DNA of 64,000 nt from the NCBI GenBank assembly GCA_033064195.1, contig JARBJD010000108.1, forward strand, positions 1 through 64,000, in the 5' to 3' direction. Shown here piece by piece: positions 45,053-58,145 of the stretch. The notes beneath the pieces are model-generated. The model was not told the DNA's origin. It was given only the letters and a program-made list of their open reading frames with translations, and searched no databases. The position numbers and the translations under genes were made by a program. How positions within the stretch are numbered: the first letter of the stretch is position 1; each line of letters opens with the position of its first letter. The stretch is from Blattamonas nauphoetae. Lineage: Eukaryota; Preaxostyla; Oxymonadida.

Positions 45053-48000
45053 ATGACTTCCGGTAGTTTGTAGTTTCCAAATTCCATTCTAAACTCTTAT
45101 CACACATTTCCGTCTTTCGTTGTATAAAATCTCCAGATACCCTGATTCTATCGGGATTGCTCGAAGTGAAAGCCGATAAATCTGAACTTATGAATGCATG
45201 CAAAACCATGGGTATTCGTTTAACGATCTTAACAACTCCGATTTCATCTATCATATTTTTCTCAGCTGAAGAACGCGGTATCCCCATCACATTCCAGGAT
45301 TCGCTGAAGAAGGTACTCTGCTACAACGGACACGTCATTATTTTGACGGAAGAGGGCCTTGTATACTACTTCAGGCTGTATCATAGCACAACTTTCGATC
45401 CAAACGTTCCAAAAGCAGCCGAAACACGGCAGACTGTTCCCAATAGTGCCTCAGCAAATACAGGAAATACCTTCAACCTCACTGAAAATTCGCTCGACAA
45501 AACCTCTCCTGTTCTCGGAATCAGCCAGTGTGACCACCAGATTCAAAACTCAATTTTTCTCTTCGTTCCATTGATTTCTGTGTACCTTGTAGGCCTTGCC
45601 GGATGAAATACACTCAAATCCAAATTCATGACTCTAAAGTGACCGATATTGCAATTTCACCAGAATATGTCGGATTTCTTCATGAAGGTTTGACATTTTG
45701 ATGTCCACGATCATTTTTGCCTTTGTTAGACCGCAGTCTCTCTTTTTTCAAAACACTTGGAGGCCGTGACACTCAGCGTGACATTTATCGCGAAACTGGT
45801 TCATTTGTTTCTCTCTGGAGTGGAACAGTCATGACAGCTTGTGACGGTATGACCAAAGAGTGAAATTGAGGATTCTCTTCCATTCTTTTCATGTTGATGT
45901 TTTCAAACTTTGTTAAGCAACATGTTTCAAACATATCTCCTTGACACACTCTTTCATCTTTTTACTCTTTTTTCCTCTAACAGAACATGACTGCCTATAT
46001 TCATTTGACAAAACACTCACTGAGTTTAAATTCGTCAAGGATATGGAAGAGATGCACGCTAGAAACGCCAAACTAAGAAACAAGAAGAAAGAAGAGAAAC
46101 GAGCTCTACCCTCTGGTGGTTCGGGCACTGATGAAAATGGGAAAGAAGAGTTTGTCGCACCTTGCGCGTACTTTGGAGACCAGATCCACATGGTGAAGAG
46201 AGTGCCATATCTCGTCAACAATGTTAAGCAATGCTGTGCCGGCACAGATTTCTGTGTTGCTGTCACCCAGAATGGTGATATGTTCAGCTGGGGATACAAT
46301 GATTATGGACAGCTCGGACTTGGCAAGAATAAGACGTTCGTTTCAGAACCATCGAAGATTCATCTCCCCTTCACATCGACACTTACTGGCGCAACTCCTG
46401 TTGCCCCTGCTTCTCTTCCCGATGGTTCTCCTGCCCCTGTCCAGGGGGAACCTCGAGTTGACGCCCATGGCCAACCTGTCGCTCCAGCAGCGATCCAGTG
46501 CACGTGGAAGATTAAGAAGGTGTGCTGTGGAATTGCACACACGCTTGCTCTCACTGAAGATGGGGTGTTGATCTCCTGGGGAAGCAATTCCTATGGGCAA
46601 TTGGGCCATGGCCATCGTGGACCCGTTCTCGTCCCAACAGTCATCCAATTCTTCTCCGTCTGCTGTTCTTCTTCCATTATTCTGTTCAGGGAATTCAAGT
46701 TTTGGACATTGACGCACCACCTAATTCCAACCTTTCTGTTGCGATTACCCCACTCGACGTGTTTGTGTGGGGGCAGGGTGTAGGCTCTCTCCCCAGGTTC
46801 TACGGTGCATTCCTTGGACGTGTTCCTCGCTCCTTTGCACTCGATGACACCATCAATGGGACATCTCGCAATGCAAACAGGGCTGAAGCACAAATTCTGA
46901 AAACTGGAATTCCAACCTTCCCAACAGGAATCGGAATTTGTGAATGCACCACAGTCGACCGAAAGGATGATGCAAGTAGAGTGTATATTATGAACGCCTC
47001 AACACACATCAAACATGGTCTGGCGGCAGAATATTCCAAACAGTTCCCACAAAAGCTTGCAGTATGTGTTTCTGGTCATTTATTCGCCATTTGTGTTCCC
47101 TCTTAGCCATATATGACACAAGACGAATTCTCGGGTCTCATTTCTAGCCTGGCAAAGACAATCAAGGAATGCAAATCAAAACAACGTCGTAATCGATGCT
47201 GTGGAGTAATATGCTGCCCGTGTACGTTTGGAGGGTCATGCTGCTGTTGTTTCATCAAAAAACATCCACCTCGTCTTCCTGTCAACCATATTTTAACATC
47301 AGCATCTCGAAGAAATGTTGTGTTCGATATAGTCGAGCCAAGTCGAGGGAATTCGATCGTGTGTTCCATACCATTCATATTATCATTTTGTGCTCGTAGA
47401 TTGTTGCCACAATCCGTGATCCAAGATTCATGCTTTTCAAAGAGCAGCAGACAGCGAGTACGACAGGAGGCGATCCCTCGACCAACTGGTCCATTGTTTT
47501 CGCTGAAAATACTTCTGGGCCAACGGAAGCTCAACATTACCAAGGAGCGGGAGGTGGAAAGAAGAAAGGGAAGGGCAAAAAGGCGAAGAAAACAAAGAAA
47601 GAGGATTCAGAAATGAAAGAAAGTCCACAATCTACCCAACAAGCCCAGCCAGCACCGAACACATCTGCCCCTCCTCCTGCCCCAACGGATAGCGGTAATG
47701 TCCCGCCACCGCCGTCCATGGACAACAGCTCTGTTCCCCCACCTCCCCCAATGGGCGGTGATGTCCCTCCACCCCCTCCAATGGGCGGGAATGTCCCTCC
47801 GCCTCCTCCAATGGGTGGCGACGTCCCCCCGCCTCCTCCGATGGGAGGGGATGTCCCCCCGCCTCCTCCGATGGGAGGGGATGTCCCCCCGCCTCCCCCA
47901 ATGGGTGGTGATGTTCCTCCACCCCCACCCATGGGTGATTCGATCCCGCCACCACCGGCCGTCAATGCAGCCCCGCCACCACCGCCGATGGACGATGCTC

Positions 48001-48104
48001 CTCCTCCACCGCCCATGGATTCGATTCCTGCACCTCCAAGCGATGACGTTCCTCCACCGCCTCCAATGAACGACGATCTCCCACCTCCACCTCCAGATTT
48101 CTGA
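45053..48104 (+). CDS. RCC1-repeat protein fused to an Erf4/CHIC-like domain and a polyproline tail
   Basis: Nine exons (introns 32-137 nt, including 45688-45729 with a GTTTG donor) splice in phase to 853 residues. RCC1 propeller blades are clear: VIILTEEGLVYYF, FSWGYNDYGQLGLG, LALTEDGVLISWGSNSYGQLGHG, and VFVWGQGVG. The same frame then enters a segment resembling GOLGA7/Erf4 and CHIC proteins, palmitoyltransferase partners: RVYIMN, then KQFPQKLAPYMTQDEF across intron 47062-47106, then the cysteine cluster CCGVICCPC...CCCCF, a likely palmitoylated membrane anchor. The tail is Lys-rich, then polyproline with MGGDVPPPPP repeats, as in formin FH1 regions. No in-frame ATG precedes the Erf4 part, so I read one protein. 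Two genes sharing this stretch is the alternative. Confidence 0.7.
47751..47930 (+). repeat. Six 30-bp coding repeats encoding polyproline
   Basis: Six tandem units of exactly 30 bases, each encoding MGG-(D/N)-V-PPPPP, start at 47751, 47781, 47811, 47841, 47871 and 47901. The unit length keeps frame, and units at 47841 and 47871 are almost identical, which suggests recent copying. The repeats add profilin- or SH3/WW-binding type polyproline to the tail of the RCC1-Erf4 protein. Confidence 0.95.
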
Positions 48105-48210
48105 TATATTGACTTTTGAGTCAACTTTTGTTCTTTTCAATCATTTCTTGTTTTCATTTTCGAGAAACCATATCATGTTTACGTAATTTTCTCTAACTTT
48201 TTTCTTGGAC

Positions 48211-49070
48211 ATGGAAGAATACGATCTCGTTTGGGAAAGGGGGAACCGCTCGTTTACGATTAATTTTGAGCGTTTACCATATGATTCATTGTATTATGAT
48301 GAACAGGAACTGTGTGAATCTCTACTTTTCTGTCAAGTCATCCTTCCCAATTTATCTGTCAATATCCACCAAACAGACAACCGCACCACGTAAATGACAA
48401 TATCGTTGAAGATATGGCAGAAAAATTTCGAGAGATCAAGCAACCACCTTCTTTCATGGCGTCCCTTCCGAAAAAGAAAATCCGACAGAAAAAATTCAAA
48501 CAACTCAGATATTCTGATATTGTCAGGGATGATCTCAAAGGCACGTCGAAACCACATGCAGCGTTTGAGGAAACACAGCACACTGCGCATTCCCTTAATG
48601 ACAATCTATCAAATCTAGAAACTGCCCGTCAAGCTGCCAAGCCTTCGAAAAATAAACATTCTGTCAATTCATTCTTTGGTCAATCTGTAATCTCTTCATC
48701 ATGTCTACCAACTGAGACGTTGTATCCGTACAGAACGACATCTCAAAACTTTACTCCTGCTCCTCTGGCTCTAATCACTGATTCAGTGGAATCTGCTGTA
48801 GTTGAACATCAACTCGGTGCGATCAGGAAGCAGGGTCTCACTGGAAAGTCATTTCAGCGAGATATCCTTATGGTAACGACTGAACCGGATGACAACAATG
48901 AAACACACTCTACTTTCAGAGCAATACCGTCAGTAGGACCATTGCATATGGTATTCAGTGAGGTTTCTACCGAACTCCAAACCCAACCTAATCAAGGTCC
49001 GGTCGTCGAGAAGCTTATCTCCTCTCTATCACAGGGTCTCAACCCCAAGACTGGAAAACCAGACCCCTGA
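48211..49070 (+). CDS. Unrecognised protein
   Basis: An ATG at 48211 opens a first exon that can be joined through an 86-nt intron (48291-48376) to a long second frame, giving 257 residues. This join is the only one I found that keeps frame, but it is a hand prediction. The protein has a basic patch (PKKKIRQKKFKQLR, a possible nuclear signal), then Ser/Thr/Pro-rich sequence. No domain, signal peptide or membrane segment is recognisable. It lies 106 bases downstream of the RCC1-Erf4 gene on the same strand. Confidence 0.55.
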
Positions 49071-49394
49071 CTTTCATATTTCTAACTTTGAAGCCTCTTA
49101 TTCTTTATTTGAAAATCCTGTATTGTTTCTTGGTTTTGAACATTTCAATATCTCAGATGCCCACATTCATTTTTTGAATCTCAGAAATCTTCCACAATGT
49201 ACGGTTCTGACGACGTATGAACGTTAATCTTCTGTCATGACTCTCTCCACATCTCTTCTCCATTTATGTCAATAAATCTCCTGTTCCTTCAACGAACCTT
49301 CATCAGGGTGTGTTTTCTCTTTTCTCTCTTATTCTCTCTCATTCATCAATTTACCTCCATTTTTCCGAATTTTTGATGATATTTTTCGGTGTAG
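49071..49394. other. Intergenic and probable 5' part of the B-box gene
   Basis: About 320 bases. The first coding exon of the next gene should lie here, because the exon at 49395 begins with a 3' splice site (tgtag) in phase 1. Several short ATG-led stretches exist but none could be joined with confidence. Confidence 0.4.
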
Positions 49395-50978
49395 ATTCCC
49401 AAATCGATCTTGATAAACTTCTCGAACAGGCGTCGCAATTTATCGATGAATCAGGTTTCGTTTTCTCTCTCTATTCAAGCAAAATTTCCTTTTCTGTCTC
49501 AATGTTGAAAAAATGTACCTTTTTATGAAACATTTCTCTCAAAATTTATCTGTCTTCATCACTAACAGAATCAAGCAAGCCAACTATCACTCCGTCTCAA
49601 CGGCCTCAATCGAATTTTCCTTCTACAAGACAGGGTTCGAAGCCTTTCTGCTATTTATCGCACATATTTCCTGATTTTTCAAACCTCTCCAGATTCATAC
49701 AATTCCCAATCAGTTTCATCCACACAACAACGTCGATCACAAGCACAGGCTTATTCGCAGCCTCCAAACCAAACGTCTCAATCATATGGTCTTAGCAATA
49801 CTTCAGGAGCATATCATGGTCGGACAATGACTGATACCCCACAACAACTCCGTCCAACGGACACACAATCTTCAACTCGTCCAGCACAAACATCTGCTCC
49901 AAGAACAGAAGGATCTTTTTACAGTGGAGGAAATAAAGGTAATGCACTTTCGATACCATGCGAGAGTTGCCCACAAGATGATTGTCATGCCGCCACACTC
50001 TTTTGCAGAAATTGCCGAGGTATTCACGTTCATTCACTTTATATCTCTTTCTTTTCAGGTTATTTCTGTTCTTCATGTGATGCTCAGTTTCATCCAACAA
50101 CAAATCCTCTGATGAGCAGGCATGTACGCGTCAAAGTTGAAGATCACAAACCACCTCTCCATTGTTCTGAACATCCAGAAGAAGAACTGAGCTACTACTG
50201 CTTGGACTGTGAAGGACAATGCATTTGCGCAGAGTGTGCAATTCGTGGATCACATCGAGACCACAATGTTCAGACAATTCGAAAAAGTTATGTTGAAGTT
50301 CGAAAGCGAATGAATGAACTTGTGTCGAACTTAAATGCTCGAGAAGACACCGTAGGGACAATCTTGAATCGAATCGATCAACATAAAAAGGAGATTGAGG
50401 AAAACACTCGATCCATCAAGGAATCGATGCAACTTTCAATCAACGAACTCCGAGAGAAACTTAACCAGAAAGAGGCTGAACTTCTCAATTCTGCCGAAAG
50501 GTTCCAGGAAGAGCAAGTTGGACAATTATCAGAGTTTGTCCGATATGCAGAACAGAAGCAAGAATCACTTCACGCTCTGATTGAGAATATGAAGCAAAGT
50601 GCTTCACAGAGTGATGAGGTGAGTCTCTTGAACTATTATGGCCAATCAAAGCAGCTTGCCTACGATCTTCTCAAGGAAACACCAATTGACGTTGATCTTC
50701 CTCGTGTGTCTGGTCGTCGCTGTTATCTTGATACGGACAGTGCTTATCAGCAAATTGAAATGCTCAAGGGACTTCAACTCAGTATAGCTTCTCTTGACGC
50801 TCAATACCCGCAAGGGGATTACCAACCAGAACCTGATGATCTTCGAATGTCTGAGAGACGTCAGCCTGTCAACACTTCACAACGTCAAACACCTGCTCGT
50901 GGTGGACTTAACGAAGGTTCATCTCGCATGCATCAAAGCAGTGCTGGCGTGAACATGCGAAGAACGGGACAAAAGTAA
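49395..50978 (+). CDS. Double B-box zinc-finger coiled-coil protein (TRIM-like without RING)
   Basis: Start not found; the listed start is the first acceptor I can place. Introns 49455-49568, 49635-49692 and 50020-50058 keep phase. After a disordered Gln/Ser-rich leader come two B-box zinc fingers: CESCPQDDCHAATLFCRNC...YFCSSCD...H, and LHCSEHPEEELSYYCLDCEGQCICAECAIRGSHRDH with the full C/H set. A coiled coil of about 130 residues follows (VRKRMNELVSNLNARED onward), as in TRIM proteins, then a short disordered tail. No RING and no C-terminal propeller or SPRY domain is present, so ubiquitin-ligase activity is not expected. Scaffold or microtubule/cilium roles are possible. Confidence 0.82.
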
Positions 50979-51100
50979 TTTTTCATCGACGATACCATCT
51001 TTTTTCATCTCATTAATGTCATTTATTCGATTTACCTTGATCAAACAGCATCATTTTTGTGAATATCTCGACGATGAGTCATTTCAGCCCTTCATCAAAA

Positions 51101-51509
51101 ATGCTCATCAGAGTCAAAGATTTTTTCCGTGAATTGGAAAAACTATTTGATGAAACAGCTGAAGAAGGAACTCTATATATCACTTTCAAACGCTTAGATG
51201 GTAAACATCTACAAAAAGCCGTGAAAGGTAGAGAAGAATTCGAACCAGAAAAGACTCAGGAAAGCCGCTGCATCGCACGTGCCTGTTCCTCTAAACGAAA
51301 GATCAGTACAATTGTTTGATCATTTTTCCTCTCTGAGCCTCAACTTTTCACTCAATTCTGCATTTCCACAGATCTCAACGACAGATATTGTCAACGTTCA
51401 AACTGTCTTCAGAGATCTTCTAAAGGAAAAAATGAGCTCTCTCAAAAAGAAGGAAAGGAAGCCAAAGGAACGCAAGCCACGGAAGAAGAAGCCTGCTGCA
51501 CGAGATTGA
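51101..51509 (+). CDS. SRP14: Signal recognition particle subunit SRP14
   Basis: Alu-domain protein of the signal recognition particle, which slows translation during targeting to the ER. Two exons around intron 51314-51371 (donor GTTTGA) give 116 residues, the usual size. Landmarks align along the length: an opening helix VKDFFRELEKLF, GTLYITFKRLDGK, the CIARAC strand, KRKISTI joined across the intron, FRDLLKEKMSSLKKK, and the usual lysine-rich end. The ATG at 51101 matches the family's N-terminus; an in-frame ATG at 51074 would add nine residues. Confidence 0.92.
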
Positions 51510-51593
51510 TTTCATGTGAGTTATCACAAGTCTTTTCATCAAAGGAGTTTTTCTTTCCAATATCATTTCACCCTTGATTTTATTGGATTTCCG

Positions 51594-54500
51594 ATGATTA
51601 TCAATCGTCCTCTTCTATTCTCTGCACATGTACAGCTCTTGACTCTCAGCATTCGTCGACATTCTTTCACAGGGAGACAAATTGATCAGGACTGTTTACC
51701 ACTGTTCAATACGAGCATAATTAAGCAGTATTCTGCGAGGGTGAGTTTGTGATGGTGATCAATTCCCCGTGCGATGGTTCCCAGCTGAGTGATCCCACAA
51801 CATTTTCCAAGCCGTTCATTTATCACTCTCCACTGCATTTTATGCAAGTTCGCCACCTCCCAAACATAAATGTGGCGTCCCTATTCACTTTTGATGAACT
51901 TGAACAAATCCAGCTCTTATTCGATCAGATATCAACCCAAAAACAACAAATCGGTGTTACAGAGAGCCAAGTCAGTGATTTCTTTTAACTTTTACTTGAA
52001 TTAGTTTGTTGATATACTTACTAGGGTCACATCAGCTCGAAATGTTCATCCACTTCAGTACTCCCTCTTATTTCGAAGAATAGATTCAGACTTCAACGAA
52101 CAGAGTATCTATCCTTCTTTCTGACCTAATTCTCGTTTCCTTCTCCTCAAATGATAGTCACTTGGAATGATTTCACTTCTTTTTTCCTCTTACAAAACAA
52201 TAACACGAAACTCAGCCGTTCTGGACAGCAACCCCTCTATAGACCTGTTCCTGACACGTTTGCCCAAACAACATATCACCCCATCCATCACAACTCTGTC
52301 ACACAGTTTCTCTACGTACCTTCATTGGATATTACGATCTCTACGGCCAATGACAGCATCATGTCAATTTGGGATAACACGTTCATTTCTCCAAACCGAT
52401 CGGATAGCCATACAGATCTCACAATCAAGTTCGAAGATATTGTTACTCCTGACCCACTCTTTGATTTACGAACAGCAGAACTGGAACTCTACGAGAAGGT
52501 TCGAACCAACACACTCGTCGATCTCGCGGATGATCTGGACGGAGTTACCCAAACATCAAATACATCCCAGCACTTTTCCTTGAGTCAAACAGGAGAAAAC
52601 TCTCGTGAAGAATATCTTCGGCATTTTTTAAAAGCACTACGTTTGTTTCTTTTTCTGTGAGCACATAGTTCTCTCGTTTATCTATATATCCCAAAAAAAC
52701 AGATTCATCTGAAGACGAAGCACCGTCACCAATGGATCTCCTTCGTGCAATCCCGCAACAAAAAACACAGCACATGATCACATCAGCAGATCGATATCTC
52801 CTCAACCGGGGTAGACACCAGAGTACTCCAAATATCGACATGAAGAATCGTTCACTTACCGTTTTGGATCGGCGGCGACCTGTTTGGATCACGTCATTCT
52901 GTGAATTGACTGATTTTGACAGTCAGAGTTCAACTAAGGAAACGACCCAACAAAAGGAGCAAGGTTCAGGGAAAGCCTTCATCGCAGTTGGATCTGCAGA
53001 TGGTCATATCACATTTTACCAACTTCCGTCACTTCGTCCTCTCGGACAACTCCGAAATCTCACGTCACTTCCAATGGCCATGTGTGTTATCCCGGTCACT
53101 CATTCGAGATACACCAAATATCAAATTCTGTCTGGAAATGCTCGAAGCCAGGCTCAGCAACAGGCTGGAACTCCAAAATCTTCGCAGGAACAGCCTGGAG
53201 TGAAGCCAGACACTCAACTTCTCTCCAACTATTTGCTCTGTGTCGGTGAGAGCGACGGCACACTCGAAATATTTGCACTCTCATCAGACAGCATCCACCG
53301 CACAACCGATCTTGCCATCAAACGGCAGGAAGCTTCACTCCTTTCTCTGTTTGGGAAGAAAGCAGGACTGAGGCGAGATATGAGAAAGAAGGAAACGAAG
53401 AAAGGGGACTGGCTGATCGGAAACGACTTGTCAACTTTGGGCCGTTCTGTTCTTCTCTCGCCTGCCCTGCCAAACACAGGCGAAGACGAGGATGCACAAG
53501 GAATCGGGTCTCAGTATGGGCAGGAAGGGCACATGAAGTATCGTGGCCTTCTCGCCAACCAGATCGGCGACAATCTTGTCCAGAAGAGGACTCGACTCAC
53601 ACCTCTTGAAATGCTCAAAGCACATCGTCAACACATCGTCATTCCAACTCGCGAAGCTGGCACTGGCTTCACTGGGGATCTGATGGGGAGAGAGAAAACA
53701 ACAAACATAAAGGAAATGGGAGCAGCTTCGCATTACATCGACATGTTCTCGCTCAAACTGGGTGAGATTCCTGAAAGTGTTCGGAAGAGGGAGGAGGAGC
53801 AGCACATGAGCGAGCTCCTGAACGAAAGGAGAAAGGACAAGACGCTACAAACAAGGATCAGGTCGATCAGCACGGGGAGAGTGAAGGAACCCTCGCTGGA
53901 GCGGGTGGAGTCGAGTCGGTCTGGTTTTGTCAGATTGAACAATGGAACATGGAAGCAGAACGGACCACGTGTGGACGAAGAACACACAATGACACTTCGC
54001 AGTAGATCGCTTGGACGCCGAGAGAACCCGTCTGAGAAGGCGATTGACAGAATGATCAACGGGCCAGAGGGCATCCATGACCCATTCTGGCTGCCTCCCC
54101 TCTACGCATCTCACCCATCCGTCTCGTCTCCAATCCGGAGCCAGCCCTCCATCTCATCATTCATCCCGAGCTCTCCATCTCATTCACCTCGCCCTCGGCC
54201 ACTTCGGTCGAGGCATTCCCGACACCAACGCTCAAACTCCTCAGCCTGGACTTCAACAAGCCAGCAATTACCAACACCAAGCAAAACAAGCACAGTCGCG
54301 TTTCCGCCTCCCAAGTCTGATCGAGCATTGAACTTCTCTCCAATCCTGTCAGACGACCAGTCGAGCGTGTGTTTGAGTGAAACAGACACCGTCTTCGAAC
54401 AGGACTCGACGAACCAAGATTCAGTCTCGACAACGCAGTTTCTCCAAGTCATCCAAGAACGGAATGCTGAAGCCCTTGCTCTTCAAATGACTCGCCGGGA

Positions 54501-57500
54501 GCAGGACGATGTGACTTTCAGGCGGAATGAAGGCAGTTGGCAAGTAAAGCATCACATCGAAGCGATCAGCAGCATCCGATACGTTCAAGAGACAGACACA
54601 CTCATCACAGGCTCTCATGATTGCACAGTCAGGTTCTGGTCAATCAACGAGTACATCACCGAAATCGGATGTCTTGGAACTGCAATCAGCCTCAAAGATC
54701 AGATTGCTCAAGAAAGACGGAAGCGAGATGCTGACCTCGACTCGAGCAGTGTGGATCGGTCGGTCTCGCCGCTTCTCTCGTCGTCGCCTCCAGCCCAGAC
54801 TATGTTCGCAAACGGAGCAGGACACACACAAAGTGTGACGGCAATTGTGTACTCCCATCCTTTCCACATGCTCATCACTGCGTCACTTGACAATACTGTC
54901 TGCTTCTGGAATCCAAACACTCTCCGTGAACTTGCTAGGCTGAAAGGGCACACACAGCCTGTCATTGATTTGTGCATCGATGAAGATAATTCTTGGCTCT
55001 TGTCGCTCTCTCTTGACAAAACAATCCGGATTTGGGATCTCAAGACACAGTCATGTCTTCAGACGTTGGACGCGTACGATCACGCAACACAATCAGTCAT
55101 CTCCAAAATTGCATTCGTCAGCAAGCCGAAATCGGAGACGTCGCTCTTCTCCGATTCGTATGTGCTTGTCGGCGGGAAGAGGATGCTGAAGTGGAAGCCA
55201 GTGTCGATGATGGATGTGAATGAGGAGTGCCATCTCCATCCTCTCATTGCCGTGCTTTACTCGAAAACCTTTGATAACATCATCACTGTCGATGAGTCGC
55301 GAATTGTGAATGTGTGGCAAGCGTCAGATTCTCAACTCCTCTCCCGCTACACCCTCCCTCACATTGAGCCCATCTCAACCGCGTGTCTCGATGCTGCTGG
55401 TCGTCGTCTGATCACTGGCAGTCTCGATGGAATGATCTTCATCTCCCACTTCAACACAGGCACCGTCACAGGAGAGGTTCACCCCATCCCGTTCAAATCT
55501 GAAGTTTATTCAATCGTCCACGCCAAACCCTATCGCACTGTGAACGGGCTGATCTTGCACGTCGGGGCAGACCGCAGACTGTACTCGTACGAAGACCAGA
55601 AGAAGCCGATCGGGTATCGCTTTGACTCGAAGATCCTTCCGTCGATTGGATACAAAGAGCCGGCCGAGATCATCGCCGAGCAGAGAAATCCAAAACAGAA
55701 GTTTGTGTTGCGAGGGCCGTCGTTCACGATCAAGGAGAATAACGCGCGGAACAGGAAGAACAGAGGAAAGAATAGTGTGCTTGTGAACAAAGTGAGTGAG
55801 TACGACCAAATAGATCCACTTGCTCATCTCATCGACCCAAATGACACTCGACTGAATCTTGTCGCCAAAGAACAGCCACCAGCCATCAAACTGTTTCATG
55901 GGCCGACGCATACTCGGCACCGGGGAGAAATCACAAAGATTACGTACGAACCGCCGTCCATCATTACAACAGCCAGCGATGATGGGACAGTTGTCGCGTG
56001 GAATTCGGATTCTGGGTTTGCGAAGTGCACATTCCAAGTTCAGCCAGTCAAAGAGGACGAATCGGAGGAGAGGAGATCGTCCAAAACGGGAAGGACTGAG
56101 AAGGAGAAGAACACAAAGTCGGATAATGTCGACACACTCGGCACGACGATCTCCACTCTGATGCACATTCCTTCTGCCAAACACCCGCACACCCTCCTCG
56201 TCATCACCAAAGCGGGAATCCTCTCCTTCTACAGCTCTCTGACCGGACAATGCTTTGCCTCGTTCCGCCTTCCTTTCCAAGGCGATTTCTTCTGCTGTGT
56301 TGAGCTCCAGTCGGATTTGATGATGCAAGACAGAGGTCTTCCCGATTCCCACTCAAAACAGAAAGTGAAGGAGACTGTCACCGACACAACAGAGAGCCAG
56401 ATCTACTTGTTGGCAGTTGCAACGTCGAAAGGTGACGTGTTCATCTTCAATCTGAACGAATTGATGGATTCGCGCGAAGTTCTTCAAAGTCTCATGAAAG
56501 ACAGCGAAACCATGTCCGTCTCGTCTGAGTACGGCTCATTCGGTCGTCCAAGAAACGGTGTCCAAAGAATGCAGAGCTTTGATGTGGGAAAGGTTGGAGA
56601 GCTGGGAAATGACGATCGAGATGGATATGCCAACGGGAATGTGAGTGATCCTGACGTCGCCTTTCCCAATGTCATCGCATCTCGGCATGATACAGAGTAT
56701 TCGACCCACAATCCCGTCCTCCACGCGTCGTTCACGTACAAAGTCGACCAAAGTGGAGCCCACTCTTCGTATGCCAATCCGTCATCTCGCAACCCCACTC
56801 CGCCACAGGTTCCACTTCAAAACAAGCACTCTCGTCGAACAACGCCAATGCACAATCAAATGGTCTCTCCGAACTCTCAACTGGTTCCGGCGCCAACGAA
56901 ATCGCCGATCAATCCCGCACTCTCAGCCACACACGACCGTCAGTTGATGAAGCAGCCCTCAACGGTCATCCATCACCCGACAGTCCATGACTTGTCAGAC
57001 AGTCTCAATGATCTGTACACAATGAACCCCAACCAGCCACTTCCTTCTGCTCCTTTCACGAAACTCTGCTGGAGTGGTCTCCTCGACTTCGAAGCCATGT
57101 TTCTGGACTATGAACCTCTCAATCCGTCGTCCCCCAACAGAATGAACAAGAAGCTGTCGAAGCAGGATGTGGAGATTTTGCAGGGTCGCGAAACAGTCAA
57201 AACACGGCTTACCCTTGTTGCTTTTGGAGGAACAGAAGTGAAACACAACCGGTTTGACCCACAAGAAACAGAAGTCTCGTCGATTTCATTTATTCCATCC
57301 ATCACTCAGCTGGTCAAACTCCCCAAAATGAACTTTGTCAACACAACGTCAGACGCTCCCTTCACACCAACTCCTCCCGTATCTCCCCAAAACAGACGTC
57401 CAGCCCCCCGCTCTCCGCGATCTCAGCAGTCACGTCGATCTCCATCCGAACAAGACACAAGAGAGTGTTCTGTCTCTGCCCCTCCCTTCGTCCTTCTCTC

Positions 57501-58032
57501 GTTTGGTCGCTACGCTGCCCTCTTCACCCTCGACGGGGCTCTGATCGGATCGTACGGTGTCCCACTGTTTTACTCTCAGCCTCCCATCAATCTTACCAAC
57601 GTCCACCTTACTCAATCTTACATCGAACACATGCTGCAGCATCAGCCACTCACCAAAATCACAACTGCTGGCACCACGACCGACACGATGACAAACGAGA
57701 GTCTTGGAATTCCTCTCCTCTTCAGTCCTTTCTACGAGGTGTTTGATGGTCTTCTTCCTTTGTTGATGCCGTCACCAAAAGTTCTTGCAGTCGAGTCAAT
57801 GACCAAGGAACGGAAACGAATCAGAAGACGGAAACTCGAAAACTCTGATTTTACTGGCAATCCAGCAGGACCTCTTGGACATCAAGACGGAAAAGACACT
57901 CAATATGACTCATTTTCTGCATCTCCAGTTGATTCAATTCCCAATCCAAGCCCCTGGCCCTCAACTCTTCCTTTAACATCTTCAGTTCATTTACAGAAGC
58001 GTACTCCTCTTCTTTCTGTTGCTTCAGATTAA
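51594..58032 (+). CDS. EF-hand and WD40-repeat protein, WDR49/WDR64-like
   Basis: Six exons (introns 51741-51811, 51971-52004, 52105-52157, 52641-52702) join to about 2,072 residues. The N-terminus has an EF-hand pair of the kind that precedes WD40 repeats in WDR49/WDR64: LFTFDELEQIQLLFDQI, then IGVTESQFVDIL, LLFRRIDSDFNEQ and ITWNDFTSFFLLQ; the calcium loops look degenerate. WD40 blades follow in two propellers with long disordered inserts, for example WITSFCEL, FIAVGSADGHITFYQL, TLITGSHDCTVRFWSI, MLITASLDNTVCFWNP, SLSLDKTIRIWDLK and IITTASDDGTVVAWNS. Family members are often ciliary, but none is well understood. The start codon is tentative. Confidence 0.8.
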
Positions 58033-58145
58033 TTCATTCATCTTAATTCACAAACTCTCATATGTACACGCTCCATTTTAAGAAACAACCAAAAAAAGAG
58101 AATTTTTTGCGTTCCTTTGAAATGGAAAAAAAAGGTGTAAACCAC

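Noticed and set aside
47537-48140. Long glycine-rich and tryptophan/arginine-rich minus-strand frames
   Set aside because: They are mirror images of the 30-bp polyproline coding repeats; any reading of the opposite strand of CCN-rich repeats stays open.
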